64,000 bases of DNA from Zanthoxylum bungeanum (Eukaryota; Streptophyta; Magnoliopsida; Sapindales; Rutaceae), in the NCBI GenBank assembly GCA_019454045.1, contig SKCR01007812.1:930001-994000 (forward strand), read 5' to 3'. Position numbers and translations under genes: made by a program. This document shows positions 25,004 through 38,400 of this stretch, in pieces. The notes below the pieces were generated by a model. It did no database searches. It was not told where the DNA came from and saw only the letters and a list, made by a program, of their open reading frames with translations. The stretch's first letter is position 1. Each line of letters starts with the position of its first letter.

Positions 25004-28000
25004 ATGGCGGGAATCTGTTGCTTCGGGCAACCCCATCAAAGCGTTCAGCACCGTTCGATCTTGGGGAGCATCAACAGCGTCAAATGCTTCTCAGGCACAG
25101 AGAATAACGGCAACAAGAACAACAGCACTACTAGTAACAAAACTACAACTCCCCAGTTTCTGAAATTTGCTGTCAGTGGAGTTACTGAGCTTCTAAGGCT
25201 GTTCTCGTCCTTTGACAAAGACAGGTACTTATAAGCTATCATTATTCTGTTTGGTTGCCCAGAAAATGATGGAAACCCCACTGTATATAATATAATGCAA
25301 GAGAAAAATAATGCATAATTCATTAGTTTATTTTGCATATATTTATTGTTGTTTCTATTATTAAGTTTTGCAGATTGAATAGAGTGAGTTATAAACAAAA
25401 AGAGAAGATTTCGGTTTCGGGTATTGATGATATAGTAGCCATCCTCAAGTCTGATTATGAGAATGCTTATTTTGTTACTGGTAGGTATCATTACAAATTA
25501 CAATGTTACATTTTGATTTGTTGTATTGTAATTAATATTTTTTTTCCTTTATTTTCAATGGTAAGGGGTTTTCACTTCTGAAATTTATGCTGAAGATTGT
25601 ATCTTTGAAGATCCGACAATTAGATTTCGAGGTAAGAAGAATCCATGTGGTTATGTTACTTCTTAGGTTGCATTTTCTGACTTACTGTCATTCAATTTGA
25701 AGATTGTGTTTCGAAAACATACTCAAGAAACACAACATGCCTTTGTGCCTTGCTTTTTCTCTCTTGTTTGTGTTATTTCAAGACATTAGCAACAGGGCCC
25801 ACTGTCTTTAGATAAAGGGGATTAAAGCTGACTAATTTTTTTGGTTTTTGGTTATTCAGGGACAGAGTTGTATTCACGCAACTTAAGATTACTTGTTCCT
25901 TTCTTTGAATATCCATCAATTGGGTTACAAACTATTGAAAAGGTATGTGTATTTGCTACAAATTGATATAGGCCTTCGGTTAATAAAATATTAGTTGATG
26001 TCCACATAAATTTTGGTGAGTGGTTGTTGCCAAACGATTGCCTGTATTCTCTAAAGCAAGTGGCTTCATTTTAGCTGAGGAATGACGATTTGTTTTGGCT
26101 TAACCATGATTGGTCAAGTTAAGAGGAAATCATCTCCTCAGCTAATGTCCTACTGAAAACATGGCCAGGGAAACTAGTAGAGATTAGAGAATGCTAGAAT
26201 TGATTAGAAAGAGTTAGTTTTGTTATGGTTTCCAAGGAACTTTTGAGTGGAAATTCTTATGCAATTTCTTGGCAATTTTTCAACAAAACAGAAATAATTT
26301 TACATTAATAATACGGCCACAAAGATTGTACAAACATTCTGGTACAAACCGTTACATGGTATGGATTCATTGATTGGAGTAATTGTGTGGTCCCTGTTTC
26401 ACTTTTACTCAAGCAATCAATCCATGCCATGTAAGAATTTGTACAGGAATGTTTGTACAATCTTTGCGATTGCATCATTTTTATTACTTTTATAAGGTCT
26501 CTTTGGGGAAGTCGAAGAGTTGGGCTACAATAACTTAACTGTAAGTCTGTAACCCAGAACTTTAACTTTTATATATGCAGGTCCAATGCAGGCCTGGGTT
26601 TTTCAGCTGCCGTTTTGCTTATTCTGTTGAAAATAACTAAACTTGACAATTAAGTAGCGACAATTCATTGAATTGCTTAAAATTTAATTACAGGGCTGGG
26701 ATTGCAAATTAAGAGTTGGGCCACAAGAATTTAGCTGTAAGGTTTTATTGCCTGTTGAACACACTGCAAGATTTCAGTAGGCATCTTATTGCTTTTCGTT
26801 GTTCCTTTTTTAAATTGGTTTTGCATAGGTCTCTGCTGGATCACTCTGTAACACATAGTTATAAGAAATGTGGATCTTGATGTACATGTTGTGGTAATTA
26901 ATCATACATTATCCCCTAGTTTGATTTCACTGTCATTTTGGTGCCTAATATTCATCACTTCATATACAGGGTTTCAACCCTCAGACAAATTTTGTGCAGA
27001 CAACATGGAAACTAAGGTACTTAACTTCAACAGTTTTGAAGCATGTCCAGTGCCACTTTATGATTCACGAAGTTGTATTTATTTTGCTTGGGTTCTTGCT
27101 TTATACCACTGGTTTTTCCTTAGCAAAGGTTAAATACAATTACCTTGAAATAGTAGCTATCCAAGGGGGAAAGTGTTATGAGTATTAATTAGGTGGCTAA
27201 TCACCATGTAAATTTCCATTGTTTTCTCTTATGGAGTCACATGTCTTGCCATGAGTCTTTCAATGGCCGGTGGATTTTGGGCTATAAATATAGGCATTGG
27301 CTTTGTAAATTGAGTCGTGAGAAATAGCTGTGATAAAAGCTTGACTAGTAAAATAAAAGTATCCCCTTCCATTTCTCTATATTTGCTTTACAATATATTT
27401 TCATTTACTTCCTGTTTATACCCTTAAGTTATTATTTACAGCACATTATCTGAGTGCCACTAATGTGCACTGATTGAGTTGTCAAGAAAAAAAAATACCT
27501 TTCAACACTCAACTCTTCAGTTATGGATAAAATCTATTCAAAACTGGAGTTCAAATGCCACCTCAAGGATTATCTGTTAATACATATACATATTTAAGCT
27601 GGTTGTTTATTGGGAGATGAATTTTTAATTCAACATAATATGCTTAACTAGATATTATTATTATGGAGATGGAGGTACTTGATGATATGGTTTTGTTTGT
27701 GCGAGAACATTGCAGGCAATATCAATTGGTTCCTGTTATGAGTTAAATAAGGCTTCTCTTTAAAATTGGCAGAATCACCATTGATAAATTAATTGGAACC
27801 CTTAATTTGGCTAGGGGATGCAGGAATATGTAAATTGAAGTCACTAATTAGATAAGAAGGCTAAGAAGCCATTTTCAGATGCATGCCTTCCTGCTGAACA
27901 ATGTCACATCCAGGCCATTGTTGTTCTTTCTTGTGTTGTAAGGAGAGAAGGAAGGGTGAGGGAGCCACGGCTATTTTACTGACTTTTTTCCTATGGATCA

Positions 28001-28379
28001 AAAAATATAAATCTTTTAACTAGGAGTATGGGATGTTTCTGCTGTTGCCTCTTCAATTTGTTAACCAACTGCTTATTTCTTTGATTTGCAGAACCTACGT
28101 AAAACTTCCATGGAGGCCTCTCATTTCTATTGATGGAAGCACTGTCTATGAACTAAATGATAAGTTTGAAGTAAGGAAAAACTAATATTTCTTCCGCTGT
28201 TTTGTATGTTTGAACTAAATTATTGCATATTACATGTGCTGCTACTTACAGGTGTTTGTCATTATAAAATTCAACAGATTACAAGGCATGCCGAGAGTTG
28301 GAATGTTTCTGCTCTCGAAGCAGTTGGCCAGATATTTACCCCTGGTGATGGAAAAACTAGCAATTCTCCAGATATATGA
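25004..28379 (+). CDS. DUF2358-family protein; 7 exons, 234 aa
   Basis: Exons: 25004-25224, 25374-25480, 25566-25631, 25860-25942, 26970-27016, 28092-28170 and 28278-28379 (TGA). All are in frame with GT-AG introns. Residues 1 to about 50 are rich in Ser, Asn and Thr and may be an organelle-targeting peptide. The conserved body begins DDIVAILKSDYENAYFVTG, then CIFEDPTIRFRGTELYSRN, LPWRPLISIDGS and RHAESWNVSALEA. This pattern is known from plant DUF2358 proteins, which have an NTF2/SnoaL-like fold. The biochemical role is unknown. The ATG at 25004 is the first in frame and leads straight into MAGICC. The C-terminus after TPGDGKTS is short and less conserved, so the last few residues are less sure. 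Introns 4 and 5 are about 1 kb each, and intron 4 holds a MITE. Confidence 0.9.
26314..26474. mobile_element. Inverted-repeat MITE in intron 4 of the DUF2358 gene
   Basis: The two halves are imperfect inverted repeats of about 70 bp. The left arm runs CAAAGATTGTACAAACATTC, then TTACATGGTATGGATT. The reverse complement of the right arm gives the same order, with TTACATGGCATGGATT. The edges and target-site duplication are not resolved. Confidence 0.7.
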
Positions 28380-29554
28380 TGGTGCCCAAATTCAATGGAG
28401 GAATAATATCAGCGCCGGTTGCTTATTTGGAATCCTTTGATAGAATTCTTCTCTTGTCTAAGCAACAGAATACTCCCTAGAGATCTGTAATGAGCTTGCT
28501 ATGTTCATAAGTTCATTGCTTGAAGTACGGCTTACTTTATGGCCAATTAAGGCAGTTGTAGCTGCTTGAAGGTATAATAACTACCCTCATTAAACTTAAA
28601 AGATTCATCTAAAGATTGCTTAAGCTGCTTAATCCTTGGCTCCTTGCTAATGCCTTCTTCACTCTTCAGTGTAATGATGATATGGGGCATATTTGCCAAT
28701 AACCAGCAATAAGAATATTTTTGGTTTGTGTAGTAGTAATGAGAGCTCCTCATGTTATGGCGCAGAAAGTCTATGGCTTTTGTTAGAAAATAAATGTCTA
28801 TGAATTGATTGTTTATTTGAGAATCCTATGTAGGTAGTGCTTGTGGCTCTGCAGTAATTTGTTTAGCATGCGCGCTATTGATTGTGTTGTTTTTGCTTTT
28901 TTAATTTGTAATGGTTTTGTGGGCCTAATGAATTGGCTTTTGAAGTTTCCTTTAACAAGGGTTGTTTTTTTGTAGAAAATTTTGTCCCCTTTTTTGATGA
29001 ACTTGTCATAAATTGCTCATGTATATGCTGAAATTTTGACTAATAAAGGGACAAAAATGGTTAGTTTAATGGATTTGTTCTCTTGTTTCATGACTTTTGA
29101 TTATAGAACTATATTAGCTCATAATTTTAATATTCATTTTAAATAATATATGTCAAAATTCAATTTGTCTATTGCTTCATTTTGAGTGTCATCACTCATC
29201 ACATTTTATTTTCTTCAACAACTCCTCCATTTGAATTTGAAAAAGACTTCACTCTCTTCATGAATTTGAATCATCTAAGGAGAAATTTTATCCTTGAGAG
29301 ACTTTTATTTGGAGCTAACAATGCCCAAAAAGGATCATTTACATGCACCACAACACATTCATCTAATTTTTTGATGCCAAATGCAATTTTACAAGCATCA
29401 ATTCTGCATTTTCTAAATATAAAGTAATCACAAAATGTTAAGAATCATCTTCAAATCAAACAATATTTTATTATATATCACAAATAAATTGATCAAAAAT
29501 CACAAAAAGAAAGCAATTTTTTTCCAACCCAAAATGAACTTCAAGTAATTAAAT
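28380..29554. other. 3' regions of two convergent genes and spacer
   Basis: This lies between the end of the DUF2358 gene (plus) and the end of the DUF868 gene (minus). The two genes point at each other, so this stretch must hold both 3' UTRs. It is AT-rich, with no supported ORF or repeat. Confidence 0.5.
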
Positions 29555-30637
29555 TCAATCCTTCCTCCATGCATATAACAACAAAGAGAAACCCCCGTTG
29601 CTCCCACAAGACCTAGTAGATGAAGAGCATGAACTTCTGCCACCATCACTGCTCTCCTCCGCCCACTGCAACACACTGGAGCACGACGGCGACGGCGACA
29701 AGGAAACCGAAGGCACCGACGCCGACGACCCCAACGAGGACAAGCTCTTCTTCATCAACCTCTTTTCAGGCCCAACCATCTCTGGCCAAACCCCACCTTC
29801 ACCAACTTGAAAAATAAACACACCATGCCCATTGCCACCATTGCCATTGCTGTTGCTATCATTAATGTTATTGACCCAGTTGAAAACATCCCAGAAAAAT
29901 TCAACTTCAATGCCATCAACATAGATTCTTTCATGGCCTCTGAACTTCCATGCAAGTCTTTTGATAACAAGGCTTGTTTCACCATCAACTTTAACTTTGA
30001 GCACACCACCACTACACAACTCAATGCAAATTTCATGCTTGGACCCCAAGAAATGTGCCCTAGATATGTAACTTTTGCGTCCAAACACATGCTCCCTCCT
30101 TGACAACAGAGCGGGCTGATGATGATGATGATCAGATACTTGGCGACTCATGATAGTATTCAAACCGGACCTTCGGATCAACTCATCCTGATGATCACCA
30201 AGAAAGAACTCAAGCCTTGCATTGCAAGAAATGGCAATGTAAAAACAAGAGTCGGGCTCTGCTGAGTTATGAGTGAACTGAGCCCTAGTGAAGTCCCAAT
30301 AGAGCTTGATTCTTTGGTAATGGTGGTGGTGGGTTAAGTAGATGGATTTGGAGCCGGAGCCGGGGCGGTTCCGGCTCCGAAAGAATGAGAAGGTTGAAGG
30401 GTAGAGGGAGATAGTGATGGAGAAAGAGTCAGAAGCATAGATGGTTAAGGAATGAGAGTAGAGGTTTTTAGACCAAGTGAGTGTGAGGTAAGTCGGTGAG
30501 TTGCAAATTTGAGTTTGGTAAATGCATGTAATGAGATTTTGAGGCACTTGATCTTGATGTTCATTATGGCTGCTGCTGCTTGATGAAACTGAAACTGTGT
30601 TGGGGTGGCTGAAACATGCTGGAATCATAGTGTTCAA
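29555..30637 (-). CDS. DUF868-family protein, single exon, 360 aa
   Basis: This is one uninterrupted minus-strand frame starting MNTMIPACF. A Ser-rich N-terminus is followed by the family core: NLITCIYQT, LTWSKNLYSHSLTI, IKLYWDFTRAQF and FYIAISCNARLEFFLGD. It continues with RREHVFGRKSYISRAHFLG, EICIELCSGGVLKVKVDG and RLAWKFRGHERIYVDGIEV. The tail is Ser/Pro-rich and ends in LLLYAWRKD. Plant DUF868 proteins have this length and intronless structure, and their function is not established. The basic and hydroxylated tail suggests regulation by phosphorylation, but that is only inference. The second methionine (residue 4) is an alternative start. No defect is seen. Confidence 0.93.
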   Translation of the reverse strand: MNTMIPACFSHPNTVSVSSSSSSHNEHQDQVPQNLITCIYQTQICNSPTYLTLTWSKNLYSHSLTIYASDSFSITISLYPSTFSFFRSRNRPGSGSKSIYLTHHHHYQRIKLYWDFTRAQFTHNSAEPDSCFYIAISCNARLEFFLGDHQDELIRRSGLNTIMSRQVSDHHHHQPALLSRREHVFGRKSYISRAHFLGSKHEICIELCSGGVLKVKVDGETSLVIKRLAWKFRGHERIYVDGIEVEFFWDVFNWVNNINDSNSNGNGGNGHGVFIFQVGEGGVWPEMVGPEKRLMKKSLSSLGSSASVPSVSLSPSPSCSSVLQWAEESSDGGRSSCSSSTRSCGSNGGFSLLLYAWRKD

Positions 30638-30868
30638 ATTTCAATCTAAAAAGCTTTTAGTAGGAGAATTGCATGTGGGTTTGCTTGTAAGTTTTAAGAG
30701 GGAGGGAGGGAGAGGGTAGGGTTTTGTGTTTTGATTATGAGATGGGAAATGACTGAGGATTTTGGAGGCTTTTGAGGTTGGATTTTGTATTGATTAATGC
30801 TGTTTTTCTTTTTATTTTAGTCCTTCAGGTTAGAGTTAATTATTTAACTATCTCTGTATTTTTTAAAT

Positions 30869-30907
<39 letters not shown>

Positions 30908-31496
30908 AAATTATCTAAAACGTTTTTATTAATTATATATATATTTCTATCTAAATTTACTTAATAATTTTATAGTTTTCACTTGTTGGCTGTTGCATTT
31001 GCATGTTAGATTTATTTGAATGCTCAAATACATAGATAAATATATTATTTTATTTTGGAAAAGTTAGATTCATTGGTTATAAAAATAACAATAGGAATGT
31101 TTTGAGTAATTTTTAAAAATATATAAAAGAATAAAAAAGAAAATAAACCCAATATTTGAATTGAATTTGGAGGACAGAGGCAATGAGGTGGGTGCTTTGA
31201 ATCTTGAATGATGAAGAAGGAAAATGGTTGTTTGATGATCACAGTCATCAGTAGCGGTTGCAAATTGCTCTTTTGGATTAAGCCCCCTTACAATTACAGT
31301 TCCAATTTTTGATAATTTAATATCCCCTTGATTTGCGCCTCTGACACTGACATGGCTATTTTAAATGGGAAAAGGAAAAAAATAATAATTAAAAAAATAA
31401 CAAGAGCCTAGCACTAGCACTAGCTAGCTGTGTTGCACTTGAGTGAGACTTGTGTGTGTATGTAGAGTCATGACTCATGACCCTAGCTTATCTTTA

Positions 31497-31534
<38 letters not shown>

Positions 31535-31785
31535 ACTTTAAAAAGAACTAAACCCCCATTTTTCAATTATTATTTTTCTTGTTTGCCATCTCATCAAAAG
31601 AGAGGAGAGGGGTCCTTAGGAATACAAGATACTCAATCAACTCAACCACATTAATTGAGCCTTTTTTTTTCTCTTTTTTTTTTTTTAAAAAAAAATTTGC
31701 TTCACTTAAGCCATCAATTAGGTTTTGATTTATGAACCTTTTGGGTAGTTTTCAACTTTTCATTGTAGTAACTCTCATATTTATA
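30638..31785. other. Upstream region of the DUF868 gene; low-complexity tracts
   Basis: It contains the presumed promoter of the minus-strand DUF868 gene (first few hundred bases after 30637, GA-rich around 30700), a poly(A) run at about 30872-30905 and a (TA)n microsatellite at 31507-31533. No coding region is supported. Confidence 0.5.
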
Positions 31786-31998
31786 GGAGTCCAAATCTTA
31801 TGTCCCATCAATTATGTTTCACTTCGTGTTCCACCAATTAAATTTGGACAACTAATATCTCTCATTAAATGAGAGAATTCTGACTTTAACACTCCACCAA
31901 TCAAGTTGTTCTCTCATTTAATGAGAGATATTAGTTGTCTAAATTTGATTGGCAGAGCACGAAGTAAAGCACAATTAATGGGTCATAAAATTTGGACT
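31786..31998. mobile_element. MULE-like MITE with about 90-bp inverted repeats
   Basis: AGTCCAAAT near 31788 and ATTTGGACT at 31998 begin long inverted repeats that stay highly similar for about 90 bp, down to CATTAAATGAGAGAA near the centre. Perfect 9-bp flanks ATATTTATA lie at 31777-31785 and 31999-32007. Duplications of 9 bp with long terminal inverted repeats point to a Mutator-type element. No ORF is present. Confidence 0.88.
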
Positions 31999-32434
31999 AT
32001 ATTTATAAAGTATATTTACTAATAACTATATACATGTGTGAGCACGTGTGTCACATGTGTTTGATTGATTGATTTTATTTTCAAGTGAAAATGGAACCCT
32101 TATCATATTTAAGTGAAACCTTGGGTGGGAGATTTTGCTATAAATATATTTGCTTTTATTTGAAGAATTTTCACAAATAAAGAGATGTAACTTCAAGTTA
32201 TATATAAGTAATATTTGTTATTTAAATATTTCTTACTTTTGATTGATTGAATTAGTTAAGTTAATAAATACAAAAAACACGTATATAATTTCGTTTAATT
32301 TTAAAACATTATGAGATTTTGTTCATTTTTATCAAATATTAGGAGGGTTTCAACGTTTTGCTCATTTTCCATTTCAAGTATTCTTTAGATGATCGGTCGT
32401 ATGGAATCCTAACTATCCAAATTGATTTTTCAGC

Positions 32435-32810
32435 TAGGGGGCATATGTCAATTCGGTTTGGTTTCAGAGTGAACCGAATCTAACTAAAAATCGATCGGTT
32501 CAAGAACTTAAGAATCGAAGTAAATTGAACAGTTAAAACCGAACCAATTTAGTTCGGTTCGGTTTTAATATTTCAGTTTCAGTTTTGATTCGGTTCAGTT
32601 CACAATCGAACCGAACCGATTTTTCAAAAGAATTAACCCCAAATCAATTAGTGTGGTTCACGATTTTACAAACTAGTCGGTTTACGAGACCGATTCATGA
32701 TTCAAACCGAACCAATCAGTTTAACTCAAATATAAATTGAAAAACCGAACAGAACCGATATTTTTTATTCAAACGGTTCTATTCAATTTCGGTTATTTTA
32801 CCCACCCCTA
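32435..32810. mobile_element. Non-autonomous hAT element with perfect 8-bp duplication
   Basis: It begins TAGGGGG and ends CACCCCTA, and is flanked by identical TTTTCAGC at 32427-32434 and 32811-32818. The 376-bp interior is a run of CGGTTC/GAACCG words in both orientations. The 8-bp duplication and TAGGG-type termini are diagnostic of hAT. It has no coding capacity. Confidence 0.9.
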
Positions 32811-32818
32811 TTTTCAGC

Positions 32819-35019
32819 CTCCTGCCTCTTTTAAAATTTGAATACGCATGACTAGTCAAACAAAATTTCTTAGAAAATCACTCGACTAAGCCTCTCATAA
32901 TCTTTTTATTTGTTTGTACTAGTCTTACATTCAAATTAAACTTGTTTTTTCTTATTTTCTATTGCCCATTGTCAGATCTAGATATTGAAAATTAACTGCT
33001 ACATTTCGCCCAATTTTGTGTAAACTTCCCCATGATTCTAGATTTTAATGAAGAATTACCTTTTTTTTTTTTTTTTTTTTTAAACCAATGCTTTGGCTGG
33101 ACTCTTTCTTCTGCTCCATTTATTATGTTGCAATTTTATTTACGACCTGTCAATTTGGTTCAAAGCATGTGAATGCTATGTCTGTCAAATTTTACTTTAT
33201 ATCATTTTGGACCGACGCAAAGTATACTTTATTTTCAAGCTCATATAATACACATGTTGCGACTTCTGAACCGTCAAATAATTTAGAGATAAATCCCGAC
33301 AAACAATGATATGTAGGTTAAAATATAAAAGAGACAAATTCATCATCAAATAATATAATTTTATTCTTTTTTATTTATCATAAAAATAGGTTGTTTTGAT
33401 AATAATTTTGTTCTCATTTAATTTTGATTTACTCTCTTTAACATTTTTCAATCGCTACACATATTCAAAGCTTGTAAATTTGTTTTTATTTTTTTATTTA
33501 TTATTAACACTTGTCTTTGGATCCATAAAGGAATGGTGGAACAATTTTTTTTGGACGTGTGCTTTCCAAAAAATACAAATACACATAATCTATTTAAACA
33601 AAACAATAATTCATTAATGTACATGCACATGCATTTGCATATGTTAAAGCAAATATATATATGAAGAAGCAAGCAAGCATTGCTCGTGAGTCTTGACTAA
33701 TGGATCGTCCATAAGCTAAGGAAATATCACATCACTCTCTTATAATATTTTTTGTTTTTATTTTTATATTAATTAAAAATATAGTAGCATTTTTTGAGGT
33801 TGATATAATTTTCCATTTGAGAAAAAAAAATATATATATATTATTGGATATTTGCAAATGGCAATGATTTTTGTTAATGTAATTTCCCACATTTGATGTC
33901 TGCTTTAAGTTCCAAAATTGTTAAACACATCTTTGACAAATCCCGGTTTCTTAGACAAATGCTTCAAAAACACTTCTCTCTCTTCCCATCTCTCAACTTA
34001 AAAAAAAATTTACCGTAGATCTAGCAGTCTCTTCCTCTGATCGTCGGACATATCATGGATTGTGATCGGCGACTAGTCCTTCTCAATTCTCCCCCTTTTC
34101 TCCTCTATCGACCGCCCTCTGCCCTCCTTTTAAACCTTGAGATCAAACATAATTCATGCACATAGCCATAAATCGGAAATTCATCCAACTACTTTGTCAA
34201 TTTGATACATAATTGAATATTTTCTAACAGCAATTTTTTTTTTTGAAAAAAAAAAAACATATAACATGGATTCATTTCATGATTTTACTTTAGTCCGTAG
34301 GGTTTGGGTGAATCACTTAGTTAGTTCCTATTTTTTTTAAAAATTATCAAAAATGTATTTGTCGTTACTTCCGTAATCGTTGAATCTAACTTTTCAATAA
34401 TAAAAAAAATATATTTTTATATATAACTTATAATTTAAACAAATCTAACCTGCATTAAATGTAAATGTGAGAATTAATTAATGAGTTACGTGAAATAAGA
34501 TTTTAAAAAAATCAAACTTTTCCAAATATTTGTTAATACCGTTTTCAAATTTAACTTTGTCGATGAATTTTGTCACAATAGAACCATTTAAAACATCAAT
34601 ATACTTATCTTTATATATATAAATTTCGAATCCAGTTAGTGCGTTTCTTATAAGAATATGAGACAGTTGGAGGTTTTACCTACTTCGTTTAAGCTTGAAA
34701 ATAATAATTTAACGGTGAAATTTCCAACGATTTTAAGAAAAACAAAAAAAAAAAAAAAAAATAAAAATTTATATAGATAAGCATTACTCCTTAAAATTAG
34801 TTCCCAACTTCCAAGTATTGGTGAGGCTTTAATTGAAAGGTTGTGTGGTTTGCAAAATAATGGAGCCAAAATCCACAAATAATTTCTGTCGTTGCGAGAG
34901 ATAATGTTGCTTCATGCTTTATGGCCTTCAATGGTTTGCCCATGATTTTATCATTTGTAGACAAATAAGTGCTTCTTGCATGAATTACTTTTCCCAAATC
35001 ATGCTTTTTTTTGCCATTA

Positions 35020-35064
<45 letters not shown>

Positions 35065-35377
35065 CTCTTTTACATGCTCTATAACAGAACTAAGCCCACA
35101 AACATAATGGCCCAGGAATTTATAGATACTTATAGTCCAATGTAGTGGAGTGTTGAAGGTCCATGTTTTTTTATACCTACTCCAATAGCCAGCCCTATTT
35201 TTTTTTTTTTAATTTTTAAATAATAACAAATTTAGCTTTTCATTGATGATGGTGTTCTAAAAAAATTAAATCACTTTAAAATACTTTGTAAGGTATACAA
35301 AAAAGATATTTTTAGATAGTGCAAAACTGCAAATAGCCAACTTTTTTTATTTTTTTTAAAAAATAGCCAAAAAAAAC

Positions 35378-35420
<43 letters not shown>

Positions 35421-38400
35421 ATATTATATATATATTTCTTTTACTGATATATTTAAAATTAACTATAAATCTACTTTTAAATCATTAGATTTTTTTTGTT
35501 ATTAATATACGTGAAAAACTAGAACCTCTGACTAGAAAATGATTGCATGCAAATTTTAGTAATAAACCCAGTTACATAGCCGGAATATTAATTCAGGCGA
35601 ATAAAATTTGATTTTCATAAAATGTGATAAGTAGTCATTTTAATTGGAGTAAATTAAAATTAAATTATCTAATTAATAAAATAAACTTTTCATTAATTTA
35701 TATCATATAAATTAAAAAAAAATGAAGGAAGCATGTAACATTGGATCCCACTTGCGTTGTTTGTAAATGCATGTGCAGTCTTGGAATAATGCATCCTAAC
35801 CTCCTAACACCAACACATGCTCTTTCAACTCCCTTAAAATTATATATCTTCATCATCTATGTTTCTGGATTTTGAACTTAATTTATGAAGTTTTTGATTT
35901 GCAATCCAATATAAGATTTTTCGTAATGTTAAATTTATAATAATGCATTCTAATTTTTTTAATTTATAAATAAATTAATTATATTTACTGTTTTATTTTT
36001 GATTAATCAATAATAATATATTTCATTTCTGTCATTAAAATTGTAGCCGAAAATTACATGTTTGAATAGTAAATATGATATGTTGATATAAAAATTGATT
36101 ATTTGATATTTTTATAAATTAAAATTAGTTGATTTTTTAGGTTAAAATGTCACATAAACCATATCAATAATTTTCTTTTATATTATTTTAAAGCAAAGGA
36201 CGGATCCATGGTTGGTTGGGTGGGGCCAAGGTACCGCCAAAATATAAGGTATTTAAGTCTCTAGGATGATTTTCAAACAATTCTTGTCACATAGATTTGA
36301 ATTTTGGAAGGAAATAATGAGATTAAAAAATAAATTTGGCCTTTAGATACTCTTTATCTAATAAAAAATAAGAAAGAAGCAAGGGATGGAAATGTTGACT
36401 ATCATAATTTTGATGTTTATGTTACAATGTTAAGGACATATATAAATCAACATGCTAATTGGGTGTATATATTATTTAGGAAACGGTAGTTTAAAAATAA
36501 ATATATATTTTTTTTAAAAAAAGGATTGATTGAAAAGATCAAAGCAAACTGAGAAAGATTTGTGGCCTAATTACCATATTGTACATTTTTTTTTTTTGGT
36601 TTGAAAAGCATATTGTACAAGTTAAATGAGCAATTAATTGATTACAAAAAAATTGAATGAGTGTCGGTGTCAATTATCATAGCAAGTACACAGCATGCAT
36701 ATAACATAATCCAAGTCCATTCATAAGTTTATTGTTGTAACTAATGATTTAATTTTATATATATATATCTCTCCAATGTAGATGTCCATATGAATTTTCG
36801 TTCGGATGCAAGATAAATTACTAGTCCTCAGTCTTCTAAATTTTTCTAATTTTTTTTATACGATAAAATATTAGTACTTTATCGTGTATCCACACGAAAA
36901 AATTGCATGGGTTATATATAATTTTATTTGATGTAACTCTCATTTTATAAAATATGATTACTCATTAGAAGATTAAAAAAACATAAACTTTAATATACTA
37001 TATATAAATAATTAAATAAACACAATATTCATTTTGATTTTTTTGTCTTCCCATTTTAAATGCATTTCTCACATAAAAATGATTATGTTATATATATACA
37101 CTCATGTATTTTTGTATTTAAAAAAAAAAAAATACAAAAAGAAGAAGAAGAAGGATTATAGTCAAATGCTTAATAGAATAAACAAAGAAGGTGGCTCAAG
37201 GGATGTGGATGGGTGATGGGTTAAGATTTGGTTGTCAAGTTTTATGTTTGAATTTAGTGGTGTATTTTTTATGAGAGTCTGGAATAAACGGAAATTTTAC
37301 ATATTTTTCTTAAATTTGGGTCGGATAATTTTACAGTAAGATTTCAAACGTTTTAAAAAAACAAAAACGAGATTTTATAAATAGTCCTAGCTGTGATTAA
37401 TTTAATAGAATAAGAAAGCAACGTATAGCTAATTAAATTAGCTTTTGTAATGTATTTATTTTTATTTAATGAATTATCACATTATAAAAAGATCTAATGT
37501 GGCAGGCTAGCTAGCAGAATGAAATAAATGAACCTTGTTCACGCACGACTCAAAAACGTATACGCAAGTATTTGAGATTAAAAATTTGAAATCTAATATT
37601 GATATGAACAATCGCTTAGGTCGTATGAAAGTTTTATAGCTCTATTAAAAATTACTCCGATTAAATTGAAGCAAAATGAAATTAACTCAAAGGTTGATTA
37701 CTTGATTGTGCATCAAGATCATTAAATTGGACCTAATTTAAATTAAAAAGTATCATATGAACCATGGAGGATTCAATTAGTTCAAACCATATAACAATTT
37801 TGAGACGATTCAAAAAAAAATTGAGATTCGCCTTACTCACATTATGCTATAGTTCACATACAAAAAAATATTAGCTCATAAACGTTTATATGTATGTATT
37901 ATTAAAAGAAAATTGGAAAAAAAAACATGATAATCATGTTGAGTGTTTAATTATCCGATACAATATTGAACTAATTACGGAGGAAAAAGAAGAAGATAAA
38001 CTTAGTGTGGCTAATCGTATGGTCCATACCAACTGTTAAGATATTGTCCATTTTAGAAATTTTGTAATCCGTCAGCTTAGTCGGTCATTCTCAAGATTTT
38101 TCTTGGTCAAAGTGACCCATATTAGAAACCTTAGCCCAAAATGAGTTGAATTATTTGAGGAAATCTTTTAGTTTATAATCACATTTCCAAACTCCAACCC
38201 AAGTAATGTGAGATATTACAATTCATCCCTTTATAGTCCAACGTCATTGTTTGCATATTACTTAAAGTGAATTGCCTTTGATATATTTATAATGTCAAAG
38301 TCCAACTCAATTAATTAGAAATTGTATGTTTTGAAAGTTTACCGCTCAATAATTCGGACCACCCTCATAAGGATTTTGTTCAATGCCAAAATGGCATATC

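Noticed and set aside
29598..30103. Plus-strand frames inside the DUF868 gene
   Set aside because: They are antisense shadows of the conserved minus-strand coding sequence.
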